A DNA stretch of 64,000 nt, taken from assembly GCA_036351775.1 (NCBI GenBank), contig JAZBPX010000028.1, positions 59,397 to 123,396 of the forward strand, given 5' to 3'. This document shows, piece by piece, positions 60,721-64,000 of this stretch. This DNA comes from Pacificimonas sp036351775 (lineage in GTDB: Bacteria; Pseudomonadota; Alphaproteobacteria; Sphingomonadales; Sphingomonadaceae). The translations under genes were made by a program, and so were the position numbers. Below the pieces are notes generated by a model. That model ran no database searches. It was not told the origin of the DNA and saw only the letters and a list, made by a program, of their open reading frames with translations. Within the stretch, counting starts at the first letter, position 1. Every line of letters begins with the position of its first letter.

Positions 60721-61030
60721 GTCATTCCCGCGAACGCGGGAATCCAGCTTCGGCGCGGCGGGCCAGGCTGAGCGGAGGCGGCGGATCCCCGCCTTCGCGG
60801 AGATCACAGGTTGTGGGGGTAACGCGCTCGCCGCTGGATTCCCGCGTTCGCGGGAATGACGGTTTTAAGGGGGGGGTAGGGCAGTCGCACCGGGTGTTCG
60901 CTCTGGCGGTGACGGCATTCCGAAACGGGGTGGGGGGCGTAGGGTGAGTCGTTATCCCGGCGAAGGCTGGGAGCTTGCTGCGGCCGGGTTTGTTTTCTGA
61001 GACAAGATCCCAGCGTTCGCTGGGATGACT
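60721..61030. repeat. Cluster of five palindromic repeats in a 378-base intergenic gap
   Basis: Copies lie at 60721-60745, 60783-60807 (degenerate), 60836-60860, 60951-60975 (degenerate) and 61005-61030. Copies one and three are exact reverse complements over 25 bases; each also has its own 9-bp stem around AA or TT. The last copy has an ATCCCAGCG/CGCTGGGAT stem. No gene lies in 60674-61051. Such elements are common in alphaproteobacteria and may stabilise mRNA ends or stop transcription of the acyl-CoA dehydrogenase gene. Confidence 0.8.
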
Positions 61031-61051
61031 AGCGAAGGGGGGGAACGAGCC

Positions 61052-61498
61052 ATGTCGGCCGATACGATTTTCCAGATCGGAAATGCGAGCGTTCTGATCG
61101 CCTGGGCGGCGCTGGTTTTCCTGCCGGGTTGGAAGGGGACGCAGTGGATTGCCGGGCTGATCTGGCCGGCCCTTCTCGGCGCGGCCTATGTCGCGCTGTT
61201 CGCCTATGGCCTTGCCATCGAGCCCGAGGTCGAAGGCGGCGGGTTCGGGTCCATTGCCGAGGTGCGAGCGCTGCTGTCGACCGATTACGCGTTTACAGCG
61301 GGCTGGTTTCACTACCTGGCGTTCGACCTGTTTGTCGGCGCGTGGGAAGTGCGGGAGGCGCGGCGCATCGGCCTGACGCACTGGGCGGTGATCCCCTGCC
61401 TGCTCCTGACCTTCATGCTGGGGCCGGCGGGGCTGCTGCTGTTCCTGATCCTGCGGGCGGTGCACCAGCGCAAGGTGACTTCCCTCGCCGCGGCGTGA
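61052..61498 (+). CDS. ABA4-like (DUF4281) membrane protein
   Basis: A 148-residue protein with four membrane helices. The pattern IFQIGNASVLIAWAALVFLP, GFGSIAEVRALLSTDYAFTA, GWFHYLAFDLFVGAWEVREA and FMLGPAGLLLFLILR matches ABA4/DUF4281 proteins. Plant ABA4 is needed for neoxanthin synthesis; the bacterial role is open, though carotenoid chemistry is plausible in a pigmented sphingomonad-like organism. The ATG at 61052 has GGGGGGGAA upstream. It converges on the TonB-dependent receptor. Confidence 0.85.
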   Translation: MSADTIFQIGNASVLIAWAALVFLPGWKGTQWIAGLIWPALLGAAYVALFAYGLAIEPEVEGGGFGSIAEVRALLSTDYAFTAGWFHYLAFDLFVGAWEVREARRIGLTHWAVIPCLLLTFMLGPAGLLLFLILRAVHQRKVTSLAAA

Positions 61499-61504
61499 GG
61501 ACGG

Positions 61505-63625
61505 CTAGAAACTGCCCTCCACGGTCAGGGTGAAGATCGTGCCGAACCCCCGGATGCGGTCTTCGCTGCGCAGGACATTGCGATTCGACTTGTCGCTGAA
61601 GATGGTTCGGAACAGGTTCTCCTGCTTCCCGGTCAGGTTTCCGACCAGGGCGCGGACCGTTAGCCCCATCACGTCCTTGTGCTCGACGAACGCCTCCGTG
61701 AAGAGCTGGTTCACGAAGATCAGGCGCTCGTCGAGCCGCTCGAACGGTGACTGCTGGTCGTAGTAGAGATTGGCGCCGGCCGCCCAGTCGCCGCCCGCGA
61801 AATCGTGGCGAAGCTCCAGATCGACTTCATATTCCTCTTCCCCCGAAATGGGCCGCGCCAGGCCTGTCAGTGGATCGTTGACGGACGATTCCGTGATCTC
61901 GCCGTTGAATTCGAGCCGTGTGCCGGCCCAGCCGAAGCCTTCAGACAGCAGGGTCAGATTGAGTTCGGCGCCGTAAATCTCCGCGTCGCCCGCATTGCCG
62001 GGTGCCTGTCCGCCGTCCGCGATGGGGATCTGGTCGATGATGCCCTCGATGCGTTCGGCAATGAGGGTCAGGGTAGCGGACCCGAAGACGCCGAGGTTCT
62101 GCGCGGCCTCGACCTCGAGGACCCAGCTTTCGGTCGGTTCGAGATTGGCGTTTGTAACATCCTGCTGCTCGTCGAGGATATCGACGCTTGCGATGAAGTC
62201 GAAGAAGTTCAGCTGGCCGACCTCCCGCGCCAGCCGGGCGGAGATGTCGAGGCCTTCGCTGGCGTTCCAGTCGATGCCGGCCGACCCCTTTGGCCGCCAG
62301 AAGCTGCGAACCTGGCCGAGCGGGCCGGTCTGCGTGATCTCCGAATATTCAACGCCGCCCGTAAGCTGAAGCTGGAGCGCATCCGAAAGCGGGCGGCTCT
62401 GCGTTAAAAGGGATTCGGCGCGCTGTTCCTCCACGCGGTCGCTGGCACCGGGAAGGGCGACGTCCACAAGGACGCCGGCCGCGTCACGCTCCCGAAAGGC
62501 GGAGTCGATATCGAGGATGTTCTCCGCGCCCTCCAGCGATAACTGCCATTCGCCGCCGAGCATCGACCAGCCATATTCACCGCGCAGGATGGTTTCCGCC
62601 TCGTTGGCCTGCCGCTCGAACCGGTTGCCCTCGAGGGGACGGCCATCGGCGAAGGCAATGTCGAGGCCGAAGTCGAAGGCGCTGTTCTCGTAGCGGCGAA
62701 GGCCGATCAGCTTCAGGCGGCCGCCGAGGAGGCCGAACTCATAGTCGCCGCCCACCTCGTAATTATACTCGTCTTCATCCTCGAAGAACTGCTGGTCGCG
62801 GTCGACATCGAGCGTGCCGCTTTGCAGCGATTTCTCGTTGCCCCGGAACCAGTAAAGCTGCCCCTCCCCATTCAGGTTCAGGATGTTCCCGTTTTCGGCG
62901 CGGCGCGTGAAGGCACCGGCAAGGATCGTGCGGTCGCCGTAGAACCGGCCGACCTCGTCGCGGGTGTCGATAAGGAATCCAGCCCCGTCCGTCACGAGCT
63001 CGGTCCCGTCGGCGCCGCCGCGGAAGCCGTCGCCCTCGAAGCTGACATTCCAGTCTGTTCGTTCATCGCCGCCCGCCACGGAGATTTCACCGTCGGTGAG
63101 CAGCGGCTCTGTCACGCGGGATCGGAACTGGCCGGTGTAGCGGAACTGGCCGCTGATGCCGCCGGAGCTGGTGACCGCGTTCAGGACCTGGCCGGAAAGG
63201 CCGGGCACATCGAGGCTGGCGCCGTCGACGATCTCGAGCCGGATGACATTGCCGCTCGGAATGCGGCTGAGCGCGTCGACGGGGCCGTTTGATTTGCCGG
63301 AAATGCGCTCGCCGTTGATGAGGACGTTGGTGTCCGCCTGGCCGAGCCCGCGGCGCTGGTCGCTGCCGCTGATCGAGAAGCCAGGGATCTGGCGGACCAT
63401 GTCGAGCGCGTTACGGGGCGCGAACTGCGTGAAGTCCTCCGGTGTGTAGATGCGGCGCTTCTGGCCGCCGGCGTCGCGTTCGGCAGCGAGGGCGGTGTCC
63501 TCTGCCGGTGAGAGCGCGGCATCGGCGCGCGCGTCTACGGCGGCCTCGGTATCCTGCGCAGCGGCGGGTGCAGCGAGGAGGGCGGCGCTGGCAACGCCAC
63601 AGCAAAGAAATGTGGAAAGCCCCAT
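61505..63625 (-). CDS. TonB-dependent outer-membrane receptor
   Basis: A 706-residue protein with a signal peptide (GLSTFLCCGVASAALLAAP, cut after AAAQ). The plug domain is recognisable from NALDMVRQIPGFSISGSDQ, NVLINGERISGKSN and IPSGNVIRLEIVDGASLD. A 22-strand-type barrel follows and ends in TIFTLTVEGSF with the C-terminal aromatic needed for outer-membrane insertion. There is a 40-60 residue Ala/Asp-rich region before the plug. Substrate unknown; no iron-box or partner gene is nearby. Confidence 0.9.
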   Translation of the reverse strand: MGLSTFLCCGVASAALLAAPAAAQDTEAAVDARADAALSPAEDTALAAERDAGGQKRRIYTPEDFTQFAPRNALDMVRQIPGFSISGSDQRRGLGQADTNVLINGERISGKSNGPVDALSRIPSGNVIRLEIVDGASLDVPGLSGQVLNAVTSSGGISGQFRYTGQFRSRVTEPLLTDGEISVAGGDERTDWNVSFEGDGFRGGADGTELVTDGAGFLIDTRDEVGRFYGDRTILAGAFTRRAENGNILNLNGEGQLYWFRGNEKSLQSGTLDVDRDQQFFEDEDEYNYEVGGDYEFGLLGGRLKLIGLRRYENSAFDFGLDIAFADGRPLEGNRFERQANEAETILRGEYGWSMLGGEWQLSLEGAENILDIDSAFRERDAAGVLVDVALPGASDRVEEQRAESLLTQSRPLSDALQLQLTGGVEYSEITQTGPLGQVRSFWRPKGSAGIDWNASEGLDISARLAREVGQLNFFDFIASVDILDEQQDVTNANLEPTESWVLEVEAAQNLGVFGSATLTLIAERIEGIIDQIPIADGGQAPGNAGDAEIYGAELNLTLLSEGFGWAGTRLEFNGEITESSVNDPLTGLARPISGEEEYEVDLELRHDFAGGDWAAGANLYYDQQSPFERLDERLIFVNQLFTEAFVEHKDVMGLTVRALVGNLTGKQENLFRTIFSDKSNRNVLRSEDRIRGFGTIFTLTVEGSF

Positions 63626-63712
63626 GGTGGCGGGTCCTTACGCACATGGCCTGCCGCTGCCTAGAAGCTCTCCCGACGGTTGGTCTATTGGGCCATGCCG
63701 TTGGTCGAAAGC

Positions 63713-63744
63713 CGCCCGCCCGGCACGCTGGCGCTAGGCGGGCG
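63713..63744 (-). terminator. Candidate hairpin terminator after the Arg-rich gene
   Basis: CGCCCGCC (63713-63720) pairs with GGCGGGCG (63737-63744) across a 16-base loop. On the minus strand it lies just after the stop of the Arg-rich gene, but only a short T-run follows, so it would be weak. Confidence 0.35.
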
Positions 63745-63775
63745 AAAGAGTGGGCGGCGGTTCGGCAGACGGTTT

Positions 63776-64000
63776 CTAGTGGGACTGAGGAACCTGGCCG
63801 CGCCGCCGGTCGGACCGGCGCTCGCTGCGTCGTTCGGCCCTGCGTTCAGTGCGGCGTTCGGTCCTGCGTTCCGGGCGTTCCGCGCGCCGCTCTGCCCGGG
63901 GTTCGGCGGCCGGCCGCGCCTGCTGCTGGACCTGGGGCTGGCGCGTCACGTTCGGCCGCGCCTCATTGCGGACGCGGGCGCTGACGGGCTGCTGCGCGCG
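63776..64000 (-). CDS. Arg-rich protein, C-terminal part (5' end outside window)
   Basis: A frame open from the window edge to a TAG (63776-63778) gives 74 C-terminal residues. A Gln/Pro/Ala-rich part (TRQPQVQQQARPAAEP) is followed by tandem four-residue units [ATS]ERR: AERRAERPERRTERRTERRA, then ERRSERRSDRRRG and VPQSH at the end. GC and codon use match the surroundings. Highly basic ERR repeats occur in some periplasmic RcnB-like proteins and in nucleic-acid-binding tails, but the rest of the protein would be needed to decide. Confidence 0.6.
   Translation of the reverse strand, partial: RAQQPVSARVRNEARPNVTRQPQVQQQARPAAEPRAERRAERPERRTERRTERRAERRSERRSDRRRGQVPQSH

Overview
The window is GC-rich chromosomal DNA from an alphaproteobacterium, most probably of the Sphingomonadales or a near relative. 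The evidence is a fused ispDF gene, an NDUFS4-type complex I accessory subunit, dusB-ntrB-ntrC in tandem, TonB-receptor and type I secretion genes, and short palindromic intergenic repeats of the kind scattered through such genomes. No rRNA, CRISPR array, prophage or transposase gene was seen. One tRNA gene (Arg, UCU) is present.

Layout. 1-9.6 kb is housekeeping: the end of carB, greA, a rhomboid protease, cysK, an MFS exporter, an exported coiled-coil protein, phenylalanine hydroxylase, chorismate mutase, a polyprenyl diphosphate synthase, the complex I subunit and an acyl-CoA synthetase. 9.6-21.7 kb is a surface-protein locus. It holds a 583-residue membrane-anchored or secreted protein of unusual architecture, a 1692-residue cysteine-free RTX protein (S-layer or adhesin candidate), a terminator hairpin, and then a complete type I secretion system (TolC-like, ABC transporter, HlyD-like). 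21.7-30.4 kb starts with the tRNA and is otherwise a cluster of mostly uncharacterised families in two convergent operons. Three exported paralogues plus a DUF6152-type protein lie on the plus strand. A six-gene minus-strand operon, with every junction overlapping, encodes a PQQ/heme c dehydrogenase, a c-prime-like cytochrome lipoprotein, a HupE/UreJ-like protein, a membrane-anchored His-rich protein and two DUF6644-like membrane proteins. This is the best candidate in the window for an undescribed system, probably periplasmic redox or metal handling.

30.5-41.9 kb carries a gamma carbonic anhydrase, tyrosine catabolism (hmgA, hppD, with a divergent MarR regulator and a palindromic operator), an SDR enzyme, a COQ10-like protein, a CinA amidohydrolase, ispDF, dusB-ntrBC and aroC. 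41.9-45 kb is a four-gene minus-strand group with two unrelated sulfotransferase types and two small membrane proteins. 45.1-49.7 kb holds valS, ygfZ with a coupled 35-residue membrane protein, and a UPF0178 gene. 49.7-52.8 kb has a visibly lower-GC ClpP/COG3904-like gene, then pyrC immediately downstream of a ParDE-type toxin-antitoxin pair. 52.9-61.5 kb includes an MHS-type transporter, an M23 peptidase, a CoA-transferase, a methyltransferase, an Acg-type nitroreductase, a MarR regulator, an acyl-CoA dehydrogenase, a repeat cluster and an ABA4-like membrane protein. The window closes with a TonB-dependent receptor and the 3' end of an Arg-rich protein gene.

All identifications come from reading protein motifs and gene order; no database search was run. 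Where several starts were possible, the choice is explained in the entry.
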